From Bacteroidota bacterium (GTDB taxonomy: Bacteria > Bacteroidota > Bacteroidia > Cytophagales > Cyclobacteriaceae): a DNA stretch of 55,781 nt. The notes under the pieces were generated by a model. That model saw nothing but the letters and a program-made list of their open reading frames with translations. It had not been told where the DNA came from and searched no databases. Below, piece after piece: positions 7,645-15,329 of this stretch (position 1 is its first letter; the number at the start of each line of letters is the position of its first letter). A program made the position numbers and the translations under genes. Where the stretch lies: NCBI GenBank assembly GCA_018266395.1, contig JAFEAM010000005.1:74307-130087 (forward strand). The letters are read 5' to 3'.

Positions 7645-7858
7645 GTCCAACATTGAATGTTGAAGTATCTCTAGGCACAGGTGTATTGATTTGCCGACAT
7701 AGCCCGTTCAATCACCGGATGATTCTGCGCGGAGGCAGCACTTAGCTTGAATCCCGGAGGGATGAAATTATTATAGCACGCGATATTCGATGTTGCGGCA
7801 GAACCTCGAAGTGGTGACATTATTTTCCATAAATTGAATGTTGAATCGATGTTGAATA
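7645..7858. repeat. Long intergenic repeat, copy 3 (full length)
   Basis: A near-identical, full-length copy of the repeat at 7133. It keeps both the ACCGGATGATT and CCCGGAGGGATGAAATTATT blocks, and the terminal TTTTCCATAAATTGAATGTTG. A minus-strand frame across it has no recognisable domain and I treat it as non-coding. Confidence 0.85.
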
Positions 7859-7920
7859 ATGAATATTGTGAATGATCAATTTTGAATGATTTTGAATTTT
7901 GAAGGCAGGCAGCAATCAAC

Positions 7921-9423
7921 CTAAAATTCCTTTCTCACGTTGAAGAAGAAGGCACCGGTAGGCTTTTGCTGGGTAAAGGTGTATTCGAAGCGCAGCGCCA
8001 GGTCGTAGGCTGTAACGACATCGATGCCAAAACCTCCTCCTGAAAGAAAGCGATTGGAGAACTCGGTGTTGAATCCCTTCTCATCGTAGTAGGGGTAGTT
8101 CTTGACGTAACCGAAATCGGCAAAAGTCTTGAGATAGATTGCCAGCGGAAGGTAGTTGAATTGCTCGATGGGCATATCATTAAGGGTCCACGTCTTGTAG
8201 AAGATCCTTTTCTTCAGCGTCGTCTTGTTCAGCGCGAACTCCGGCCCTTCTATTACATAGTTTTCAAAACCACGAATGAGCTGGTTGCGGTAACCCAGCG
8301 CATTGAAGACATTATAGGGCTGATTGGTTGTGGTGCTCCATAGCAGGGATGAAAAGTTGGACAGGAAGAAATCACTTCCCAAGGGCCAATGGCGGGCATA
8401 GGTAAGATTGATTTCAAGCTGGTTGACGTCGTCCGTTGGGAGAATGCCGGTTTTGTTGATATATCCTGTGAACTGATATCCCTTCAGCGGGTACATGACA
8501 ACATCGCGACGCTCCGAACTGAAAGAATAGGAGAAAGTCCAGAAACGCTGGGTGGTCTTGCCTCCGTTGAAATAGATTGGGTTGATCTGCAGCACAGTAT
8601 CCACAACAGTATTCTCACGGTATCCCAGACTCAATCCATGCATCTCGTAAAATGACTTGCGGTAGGAATATCCCACACTGGCGCCAAAAGTGGTACGGAC
8701 CACTTTGTCCTCCCTCAAAAAGACCAGTTTGTGATCCTGTGTTTTTACTGCCAGGTTCTTTGGGGCCCCGTAATCAAAGTTGAAGGAAAGCCCATGCTTC
8801 TGTTTGCGGTCCAGGTTGGGAATGCGGTATTGAATATCAAATTTTCTGGTGAAGCCAAACTGGGCGGTAAAGCGGAGTGTTTCATTCCGGCCACGGAAAT
8901 TATTCTTATAGATGCGGACGCCATAATTGATCCGGCTCAGATCGTGGTTGTAATTGTTCCACCATTCGTTGAAGTTGCGGTCCGACAATTCAAAAATTGG
9001 CGCCGGGAAAATGTACCACCGCTCTGTCAGTTCGACCAGTATGTCTATTTCATCTTCAGAGAATTCCAGTGCTCTTACCGAGACGGTATTGAACAGCCTC
9101 AGATTGTATAGCTTGTTCTTGTCCCACTGCAGGGTACCCGGAAGGTTTTGCTGGCGAATCGTGTCGCCTGGTTTCAGGGAAAGTTCCCGCTCTATAATTC
9201 TGTTTCGGGTTACCTTGTTGCCGATAATGATGACACGGTTGACACGCAGAATACGGTTGGGTATGGTGTCGCGGGGCTTGACCTCTGCAGCTATAGTGGC
9301 GGCGACAGAATCACGCACCTGGGCACGCGCCCCGGTTGTGATCATAGCAACACCAATCAAAAGCCACGCCAGCATCAGGAATCTTTTTGCAGCCGAAATA
9401 ACAAAAATAACGCCGGCGTCCAA
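7921..9423 (-). CDS. POTRA/Omp85-type outer-membrane protein
   Basis: A 500-residue BamA/TamA-superfamily protein. After an N-terminal hydrophobic signal (about 15-35, cleavage near ARAQ), residues about 57-130 form one POTRA-like unit (VNRVIIIGNKVTRNRIIERELSLKPGD ... DIDILVELTERWY). The rest is a barrel ending in phenylalanine (FFFNVRKEF), the usual C-terminal outer-membrane signal. A G-x-x-G-x-x-L-I-R-G-F-like segment (GYRNQLIRGFENY) matches the VRGF/Y motif of Omp85 barrels. With a single POTRA it is too short for BamA and is probably an Omp85 paralogue. It starts 5 bp after the end of lgt and closes the long minus-strand operon. Confidence 0.82.
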   Translation of the reverse strand: MDAGVIFVISAAKRFLMLAWLLIGVAMITTGARAQVRDSVAATIAAEVKPRDTIPNRILRVNRVIIIGNKVTRNRIIERELSLKPGDTIRQQNLPGTLQWDKNKLYNLRLFNTVSVRALEFSEDEIDILVELTERWYIFPAPIFELSDRNFNEWWNNYNHDLSRINYGVRIYKNNFRGRNETLRFTAQFGFTRKFDIQYRIPNLDRKQKHGLSFNFDYGAPKNLAVKTQDHKLVFLREDKVVRTTFGASVGYSYRKSFYEMHGLSLGYRENTVVDTVLQINPIYFNGGKTTQRFWTFSYSFSSERRDVVMYPLKGYQFTGYINKTGILPTDDVNQLEINLTYARHWPLGSDFFLSNFSSLLWSTTTNQPYNVFNALGYRNQLIRGFENYVIEGPEFALNKTTLKKRIFYKTWTLNDMPIEQFNYLPLAIYLKTFADFGYVKNYPYYDEKGFNTEFSNRFLSGGGFGIDVVTAYDLALRFEYTFTQQKPTGAFFFNVRKEF

Positions 9424-9428
9424 CGCGC

Positions 9429-10577
9429 TCAGACAATTGATCCTGTTTTCCGGTATGACCGGACCAGGATCAACACGCCAGCGATTATGAGGGGAATGCT
9501 GAGGATTTGTCCCATATTCAGGGGGAGGTTGTTCTCGAATGGAACCTGGTTCTCTTTCAGGAACTCATAAACGAAACGCAAACTCCACAGAATTACCATA
9601 AAATAGCCGAATATTCTCCCCTCCGGCAACTGAGCCTTATACTTGTTCCATATAGAGAAGAGAAACAGGAACAAGGCCACGCATGACAAGGACTCGTACA
9701 ATTGTGCGGGGTGTCGTTCCAGACCAAAAGTCTTCACCCTCACCAATACCTGGTTGGTCTTTTCATCAAGGATGGTCTGGAACTTTATAAAATTGGCAGC
9801 CGGTTCGTCCACCAGAGGCTGGTCAATATTTGCAGTGAAATAGTACAATGTATTCTTGACTGTGTTGCGCACATAATTGGCGGCGTCCGCCTGCGTCACA
9901 CCCGGCTTGAAATAAAGGAATATCTTGATGGGGACTCTTCCGTTTGTTCCGGTCGGTTCTTCCTCGTCACGCTGCACCAGGACCTGGGTAATCTTGTTTG
10001 ACTTGTCATTGGCATCGCCGGCCAGAGCGCTGGTGACTGGATTGATGAACACAATACCAAGCGGGCCATTGGTGGGCTTGCCGAGGATTTCGGAATTGAA
10101 AAAATTACCAAACCGGATCAGCGCCCCTGTAAGCGCTACGAGTATAACAATCCTGTCCAGGATCTGCATGTAGTTCTGACCTGGCTTCTTTTTTCTTGCG
10201 TAAAGCCATAGGGCAAACAGTATTCCGAAGGCAGCCCCATGACTAGCAAGACCCTGCAGACCGGTGAACCGGAAGACGGGACTGAACTCAAACGGCAGAA
10301 AGATGCTCAGCGGATCGTTCCATATGATTTCAGGCTGATAAAATATGACGTGTCCCAGCCGTGCCCCCAGGATTGTGGCAACCACCATATAAATGGTAAG
10401 CGAGTCGACATCCTTTTCCGGTTTCCCTTCCTTCCGGAACATATAGTAGAGGATCTGCTGGCTGATGAGGAATCCGGCGGCAAACAACAACCCATACCAA
10501 CGCAATGTAATCGGTCCTGCAGATAACAATTCGGGCCCGCCGTTCCAGAGAATATAATTCAGAAGCATGAACAACAC
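9429..10577 (-). CDS. lgt: Prolipoprotein diacylglyceryl transferase
   Basis: A 382-residue polytopic inner-membrane enzyme that transfers diacylglycerol from phosphatidylglycerol to the lipobox cysteine of prolipoproteins. The Lgt signature is visible at residues 151-163 (GALIRFGNFFNSE, matching G-x-x-x-R-x-G-N-x-x-N-x-E), preceded by H113 in SHGAA. The C-terminal RHPAQLYES motif is also present. It is longer than E. coli Lgt (291 residues) because about 110 residues (roughly 175-285) are inserted between the signature and RHPAQLYE. The insert contains PIKIFLYFKPGVTQADAANY. It sits between nadE and the Omp85 gene on the same strand. Confidence 0.93.
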   Translation of the reverse strand: MLFMLLNYILWNGGPELLSAGPITLRWYGLLFAAGFLISQQILYYMFRKEGKPEKDVDSLTIYMVVATILGARLGHVIFYQPEIIWNDPLSIFLPFEFSPVFRFTGLQGLASHGAAFGILFALWLYARKKKPGQNYMQILDRIVILVALTGALIRFGNFFNSEILGKPTNGPLGIVFINPVTSALAGDANDKSNKITQVLVQRDEEEPTGTNGRVPIKIFLYFKPGVTQADAANYVRNTVKNTLYYFTANIDQPLVDEPAANFIKFQTILDEKTNQVLVRVKTFGLERHPAQLYESLSCVALFLFLFSIWNKYKAQLPEGRIFGYFMVILWSLRFVYEFLKENQVPFENNLPLNMGQILSIPLIIAGVLILVRSYRKTGSIV

Positions 10578-10620
10578 TTTTTAAATGACCGGCAAAGATA
10601 ATACGATTGCTGATTACTGA

Positions 10621-12471
10621 TTATTGGGTGTCCAATGCATCCAGTTCTTCCTGGAAACCGCCGGACAGAATAGGGAAGCGATACCAGCTCCGGGGGTCAA
10701 CATTGAGATCATCCAGATGAAACGCCGGTGCAAGCCTCTCACGCTTCCACTGGTTAACAGACCAGAGACGGAAGAATTTCCTGATCCACCCCTTTAGGGC
10801 GTCCTTGTCGTAACTGGATGAAAGCAACCGGTAGATTTCCAGCGGATTTTTGCGTTCCAGCAATGCCAGCCTTTCTATGGCAGCCAATACAGGGTAGGGC
10901 ATGAGGTCCTTTTCATCCGTCTGCGCTCTTTCATGGGGGCGGAGTTCTGCTGTTGGCTGAAGTTGGTTAACTGCCTTTAAACCTTCATAGCCAAGGGAAT
11001 GCTGTGCCCACCTGAGCCATTGGATAATGAATACCTTGTCCACTCCGGCAATGGGTGCCAGGCTGCCGCTGGTATCGCCATCCATAGTGGCATAACCTAC
11101 ATCCCCTTCACTGCGATTTGAAGTAGTGAGCAGAATGCTGTTACGCACATTGGCCAGCATCCAGACAATGGGTGAACGCGCCCGGGCCTGTATATTCTGA
11201 AGGGCGATGTCATCCGTTTCCCAACTCATCTTTCTTTCAAGTGCCGACTCTATTTTGGACCTGTATCCTGAGACTTCTTCTTCAACCGACCAGAAATAGA
11301 ATTGGCTTCCGATAGAGTTGGCAAGATTTCTCGCTGACTCAAGCGTGGCAACGGAAGAGTTTTTTGTGGACTGATATGCGCAAGCCAGGAGTGTGTGCAC
11401 TGCGTCTTTGACATTACGCGGGGATCGACCCGGATCATAACCCAGGCTGCTCCAGAAGGTCTCCCAGCCTTTGGCCTCACTGGCTCGACGTACCATTTCG
11501 GAAACGAGAATGGCGCAGCATGAGGAGTCGGCCCCTCCGCTGAGACTCAGGGTAAATCCCTTCGACTTGCTTTTTCTAAGGTAGTCGTACAATGCGAGAG
11601 AACCTGCCCTGACAAATTCGTCATTTTTTTCCCGGCCATCCGTTATCGGTTTCCTTTCTGACAAGGCAGGATTTTCAAAATCCAGTGTGCAGGTAAGCAT
11701 ACGCCTGTCGGCTATCGCCAGCCGGTCATTTATTGCCAGCAGTTCACCCATCTGCCCGAACACAATGTCACCGTCATAGATCATCCTCCCGGCTTCGTTT
11801 CCAAGATGATTTACGAACAGGTAGGCGCATTTGAATTTGGACGAGCCATCGACGATGACTTCCTTCTCGCGCCGGCCGGCCTTGCCCATAGCAAAGTGAC
11901 TGGCGCTGGGATTCAGGATCAAGTCAACCCCGCGCTCGAGCAGGTGATAGCCTGGCCGGTGGCTTCGGCTCCACGCATCTTCACATATCTCAAAACCAAA
12001 ACGTATCCCGTCTGTTTCGTAGATCAGTTCCCCAACGCGTACTTGCCGGCCTGCTATCTGTAAGTCAGCTACTTTTCCGGCAGGCCAGGGATCAAACCAT
12101 CGCGGTTCATAATGAACGCCTTCCCGGGCAAGATTCTGTTTCAGGGAAATACCCAGCAGTTCACCGTTTCTGATTACCGCTGCTCCGTTATAGGTGGTGC
12201 CCTGAATGCGAATGGGCAATCCAACACATGCGGTGATGTTCTCGGTATGGGGAAGAATGGACAAAAGTTTCTCAAATGCCGTTGCGGAAAACCAATCACT
12301 CAGGAAAAGGTCTTCAGAACCGTACCCCGAAATGCATAGTTCTGGAAAAAGCACCAGCCTGGCACCGGCTTTTCGTGCTTCTTCGATTCCGGAAAGAATG
12401 TTAGAGACATTATGTTTCCAGTCAAAAGGAATCTGGTTCAGCGTAACGCCTGCAACGGTTAGTCGGGTCAT
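10621..12471 (-). CDS. nadE: Glutamine-dependent NAD+ synthetase
   Basis: A 616-residue two-domain enzyme that makes NAD+ from deamido-NAD+, ATP and glutamine. The N-terminal nitrilase-type glutaminase shows E44 (FPELCISGYG), K111 (SLKQNLAREG) and C163 (FEICEDAWS). The C-terminal synthetase domain has the ATP pyrophosphatase loop SGGADS at 311-316, and later NRSEGDVGYATMDGDTSGSLAPI. Length fits the glutamine-using class. It follows rnc with a 25-bp gap and precedes lgt by 43 bp, within a co-directional cluster. Confidence 0.95.
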   Translation of the reverse strand: MTRLTVAGVTLNQIPFDWKHNVSNILSGIEEARKAGARLVLFPELCISGYGSEDLFLSDWFSATAFEKLLSILPHTENITACVGLPIRIQGTTYNGAAVIRNGELLGISLKQNLAREGVHYEPRWFDPWPAGKVADLQIAGRQVRVGELIYETDGIRFGFEICEDAWSRSHRPGYHLLERGVDLILNPSASHFAMGKAGRREKEVIVDGSSKFKCAYLFVNHLGNEAGRMIYDGDIVFGQMGELLAINDRLAIADRRMLTCTLDFENPALSERKPITDGREKNDEFVRAGSLALYDYLRKSKSKGFTLSLSGGADSSCCAILVSEMVRRASEAKGWETFWSSLGYDPGRSPRNVKDAVHTLLACAYQSTKNSSVATLESARNLANSIGSQFYFWSVEEEVSGYRSKIESALERKMSWETDDIALQNIQARARSPIVWMLANVRNSILLTTSNRSEGDVGYATMDGDTSGSLAPIAGVDKVFIIQWLRWAQHSLGYEGLKAVNQLQPTAELRPHERAQTDEKDLMPYPVLAAIERLALLERKNPLEIYRLLSSSYDKDALKGWIRKFFRLWSVNQWKRERLAPAFHLDDLNVDPRSWYRFPILSGGFQEELDALDTQ

Positions 12472-12496
12472 GATTCAAAAGAGTAACCCCAAATGA

Positions 12497-13225
12497 TTAA
12501 ACAATGTTCAGTTGTTCACAGGTTTTCAGGGCGGCATCCTGTTCGGCTTTCTTTTTTGTGAAGCCGAAACCTGTTCCGTAGGCAAGGTCATCAATAAAGA
12601 CCTGAATGGAAAATTCTTTTTGATTCTTTGACTTCTTCACTTCGACCATTTCAAACCTGACCGCCTTGTTGTTGCGCTGCGTCCATTCGATGATTTTGCT
12701 CTTGTGGTTCACATTGTTTTGGATCACAAGATTAAGATCAAAGTGGGGCTGGATCAGTTTGTCGATAACGAATTTCTTGCAACGCAGGTATCCTTTGTCG
12801 AGGTAGACAGCGCCCACTATGGCCTCCAGTGTATTGCCCAACACTACCTGTTGGAGTTGAGCATTCTTCTGGTCGAATTGCACGATGTGGCTGATGCCCA
12901 TTTTTCGTGCGAGTTGGTTGAGGGCCTCCCGGTTAACGATGCGCGACCGGATTTCTGTGAGAAACCCTTCGTCTTTGAATGGGTATTTTTTGAAAAGGTA
13001 ATCGGCTACTGCAGCGCCAAGGATGGCATCGCCAAGGTATTCAAGGCGTTCGTTGGATTCGCGGAAGCCATTGGTCTCTTTTGCCCTGCTGGTGTGAAGG
13101 GTGGCGAGTTTATAAAGTGACAGGTTGGATGGCGTAAAGCCCGTAATCGTCCTGATGGCGGTGATCAGCCTTCGATCGTCTTTCTTCTTTTGACCCCCTG
13201 AAGGGATTTTAATCAAGCTCCACAC
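12497..13225 (-). CDS. rnc: Ribonuclease III
   Basis: A 242-residue double-strand-specific endoribonuclease for rRNA and mRNA processing. The signature NERLEYLGDAILG lies at about 58-70 with catalytic E62 and D66. The second acidic pair appears as GNTLEAIVGAVYLDKGY, where the usual first Asp of the loop is Asn while the catalytic Glu is kept. That pattern is, as far as I recall, usual in Bacteroidota. A C-terminal dsRNA-binding domain (about 170-240) ends FGFTKKKAEQDAALKTCEQL. It starts 9 bp after fabF, giving the common acpP-fabF-rnc order. Confidence 0.95.
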   Translation of the reverse strand: MWSLIKIPSGGQKKKDDRRLITAIRTITGFTPSNLSLYKLATLHTSRAKETNGFRESNERLEYLGDAILGAAVADYLFKKYPFKDEGFLTEIRSRIVNREALNQLARKMGISHIVQFDQKNAQLQQVVLGNTLEAIVGAVYLDKGYLRCKKFVIDKLIQPHFDLNLVIQNNVNHKSKIIEWTQRNNKAVRFEMVEVKKSKNQKEFSIQVFIDDLAYGTGFGFTKKKAEQDAALKTCEQLNIV

Positions 13226-13234
13226 GAGCCGTTC

Positions 13235-14485
13235 CTACTCTGCTTTCCCTATGATAATTGAGGCATTATGTCCGCCAAAGCCGAACGTATTGCTGAGGGC
13301 GACCCTCACATTACGCTGCTGTGCTTTGTTGAAAGTGAGATTCAGTCGAGGGTCGAGTCCTTCATCATCCGTGAAATGGTTGATGGTGGGGGGCACGATC
13401 CCTTCATTAATTGCGAGGAGACAGGCGATAGCCTCAATGGCTCCGGCGGCTCCAAGCAAGTGACCTGTCATGGATTTGGTCGAGCTGATGTTCATCTTAT
13501 AGGCATGCTCGCCAAATACTTTTTCAATGGCTCTCACTTCGCCGATATCACCGAGCGGAGTGGAGGTGCCATGGGTGTTGATGTAGTCTACGTCAGAAGG
13601 CTTGATGCCTGCATCTTCCAGGGCATGCTGCATCACTTTGGTGATCCCTGCTCCTTCAGGATGGGGGGCGGTGATGTGGTATGCGTCGGCAGACATGCCG
13701 CCTCCAAGCACTTCTCCCCAGATCTTTGCGCCCCGGGCTTTGGCATGTTCGTAAGTTTCCAGTACCAGTGCACCGGCGCCCTCGCCCAGAACGAATCCGT
13801 CTCGTTCTTTGTCGTAAGGCCGCGAGGCGGTAGCCGGCGAGTCGTTTCGCTCTGACAGTGCTTTCATGGCGTTGAAACCTCCAACACCTGCTTCACACAC
13901 TGCAGCCTCAGAGCCACCCGTGATAATGACATCGGCACGGCCAAGTCTCAGGTGGGTGAAGGCATCGAAGATCGCATTTGTGGAGGTGGCACAGGCAGAC
14001 ACCACGGCATAGTTCGGACCACGGAAGCCATACTTGATGGAAATGTGTCCGGCTGCTATGTCCGGAATCATCTTCGGTATAAAGAATGGATTGAAACGTG
14101 GTGTTCCGTCACCTTTTGCAAAGGCCTTGACTTCTTCCTGGAAAGTGATAAGACCTCCAACGCCTGAACCCCAGATCACACCGACCCGGTCCGGGTCAAT
14201 GGAATCAAGCGGAAGGTTGGCGAGTTGGATGGCTTCGTCTGCAGCGACCAGTGCATACTGGGTGTAAGGATCCACCTTTCTGGCCTCTTTCCGATCCATA
14301 AAATTGGTGGGATCGAAGCCTTTCAGTTCGCAGGAGAAGCGTGTCTTGAAGAGAGTAGCATCAAACTTGGTGATAGGGGCCGCGCCACTGGTTCCATTTC
14401 GAAGGCCTTCCCAGTATGCCTTCAGGTTATTGCCTATTGGCGTGAGTGCACCTATCCCAGTGATGACTACTCTTCGTAAATTCAT
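13235..14485 (-). CDS. fabF: 3-oxoacyl-ACP synthase II
   Basis: A 416-residue beta-ketoacyl-ACP synthase II that elongates fatty acyl-ACP with malonyl-ACP. The Cys-His-His triad is clear: C165 in SACATSTNA, the first His in NTHGTSTPLGD and the second in SMTGHLLGAAGA. The N-terminus RRVVITGIGALTPIG and the C-terminal SNTFGFGGHNAS are textbook for the family. It is encoded between acpP (35-bp gap upstream) and rnc. A duplicated FabF or FabB cannot be excluded elsewhere in the genome. Confidence 0.97.
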   Translation of the reverse strand: MNLRRVVITGIGALTPIGNNLKAYWEGLRNGTSGAAPITKFDATLFKTRFSCELKGFDPTNFMDRKEARKVDPYTQYALVAADEAIQLANLPLDSIDPDRVGVIWGSGVGGLITFQEEVKAFAKGDGTPRFNPFFIPKMIPDIAAGHISIKYGFRGPNYAVVSACATSTNAIFDAFTHLRLGRADVIITGGSEAAVCEAGVGGFNAMKALSERNDSPATASRPYDKERDGFVLGEGAGALVLETYEHAKARGAKIWGEVLGGGMSADAYHITAPHPEGAGITKVMQHALEDAGIKPSDVDYINTHGTSTPLGDIGEVRAIEKVFGEHAYKMNISSTKSMTGHLLGAAGAIEAIACLLAINEGIVPPTINHFTDDEGLDPRLNLTFNKAQQRNVRVALSNTFGFGGHNASIIIGKAE

Positions 14486-14520
14486 AGCTTAAAAATTGGA
14501 GACAATAGGGTGTCTCCTGA

Positions 14521-14760
14521 TTATTTCTTAGCGTTCTGCTCCAGGTAGGCAATAGCCTGACCTACGGTCGCTATATTCTCAGCCTGATCGTCCGGAATGG
14601 AGATGTTAAATTCCTTTTCAAACTCCATGATCAACTCGACGGTGTCCAAAGAATCAGCGCCAAGGTCATTGGTAAAGCTTGCTTCGGGCGTTACCTCTGA
14701 CTCCTCAACTCCCAGTTTCTCGATGATGATCTGTTTTACTTTAGTTGCGATTTCGGACAT
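14521..14760 (-). CDS. acpP: Acyl carrier protein
   Basis: A 79-residue acidic acyl carrier protein that carries growing fatty-acyl chains on phosphopantetheine attached to S37, in the motif [12 protein letters not shown]. Length and charge are typical. It is the first gene of the minus-strand cluster acpP-fabF-rnc-nadE-lgt-Omp85. A candidate promoter lies 35-66 bp upstream. Confidence 0.97.
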   Translation of the reverse strand: MSEIATKVKQIIIEKLGVEESEVTPEASFTNDLGADSLDTVELIMEFEKEFNISIPDDQAENIATVGQAIAYLEQNAKK

Positions 14761-14794
14761 GTTTGTAAGGTTTAAGGTATTTTAAAAATCTGCG

Positions 14795-14826
14795 CAAAGT
14801 AAGAGATTTGGGGGGATATTATCAAA
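14795..14826 (-). promoter_or_regulatory. Candidate promoter for acpP operon
   Basis: On the minus strand a TTTG (-33; + strand CAAA at 14823-14826) is followed after 20 bp by TTACTTTG (+ strand CAAAGTAA at 14795-14802). This is one base off the Bacteroidota -7 consensus TAnnTTTG. The spacing fits and the position gives a short leader before the acpP ATG at 14760. Confidence 0.5.
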
Positions 14827-14854
14827 CCTTTGGTTGTTTTGATGCCGCTGATCT

Positions 14855-15289
14855 ATGCCTTCCAAAAACAGGAAAAATACCCTTGAAATTGACTACTCAT
14901 ACAATTTTGAACTCCTTGGTATTCGAACAGCACTTAAGGGTTACAAACTCGCATGGCACATTAACCAATTGTTGAACACCCGGCTGGTGAGGAAAGATGA
15001 TCTGGTACTTCACTACAAAAAGGGACAGGAAGGAAGGTATGATCATTTCTCGTTTCAGACGCCTTTGAATAACCTCCATTTGTTTCGCAATAAGCCCCAG
15101 GAAATGGAAAAAAACGTCCCTTCCCTGGCTCCGGAATTTCCTCACTTTGACTTCATTCTGATGACCCAAAGTGAGGAATCGCTGTCCGGCAATCGTTTGC
15201 AGGAATACTTGCGTAACATTCCTTCCGTCGAATTGGCCACTTTAATACCTTTGGCCTCCTTAAAATCAAAGGAGAATTTTATTTTTTAA
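14855..15289 (+). CDS. IPExxxVDY family protein
   Basis: A 144-residue protein of a Bacteroidota-specific family usually found next to pyruvate kinase. The central region has HLFRNKPQ and FDFILMTQSEE. The C-terminal RNIPSVELATLIPLASLKSKENFIF fits the family, whose last strand carries the ENF motif. No enzyme motif, signal peptide or membrane segment is visible and the function is unknown. It is divergent from acpP and is followed 40 bp later by pyk, with which it is probably co-transcribed. Confidence 0.75.
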   Translation: MPSKNRKNTLEIDYSYNFELLGIRTALKGYKLAWHINQLLNTRLVRKDDLVLHYKKGQEGRYDHFSFQTPLNNLHLFRNKPQEMEKNVPSLAPEFPHFDFILMTQSEESLSGNRLQEYLRNIPSVELATLIPLASLKSKENFIF

Positions 15290-15311
15290 CCGGTGCTCCA
15301 GTTGCACGGTT
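15288..15311 (+). other. Hairpin between IPExxxVDY gene and pyk
   Basis: AACCG (15288-15292) and TGC (15294-15296) pair with GCA (15304-15306) and CGGTT (15307-15311), leaving one bulged G. It begins inside the stop codon of the upstream gene and ends 18 bp before the pyk ATG. There is no T-run, so it could be an mRNA processing or stability element rather than a terminator. Confidence 0.35.
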
Positions 15312-15329
15312 TCACTAGCGCAATCAAGC

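Noticed and set aside
7133..7858. Possible CRISPR array or insertion sequence
   Set aside because: Copies are about 210 bp and irregularly spaced, with no unique regular spacers. There is no transposase frame and no clear terminal inverted repeats.
7671..7919. 82-codon minus-strand frame across repeat copy 3
   Set aside because: It lies almost wholly within the repeat, is rich in unusual residues for the genome, and has no recognisable domain.
8954..9490. 178-codon plus-strand frame inside the Omp85 gene
   Set aside because: It is antisense to a well-supported gene and its composition (Ser/Arg-rich) is typical of a shadow frame.
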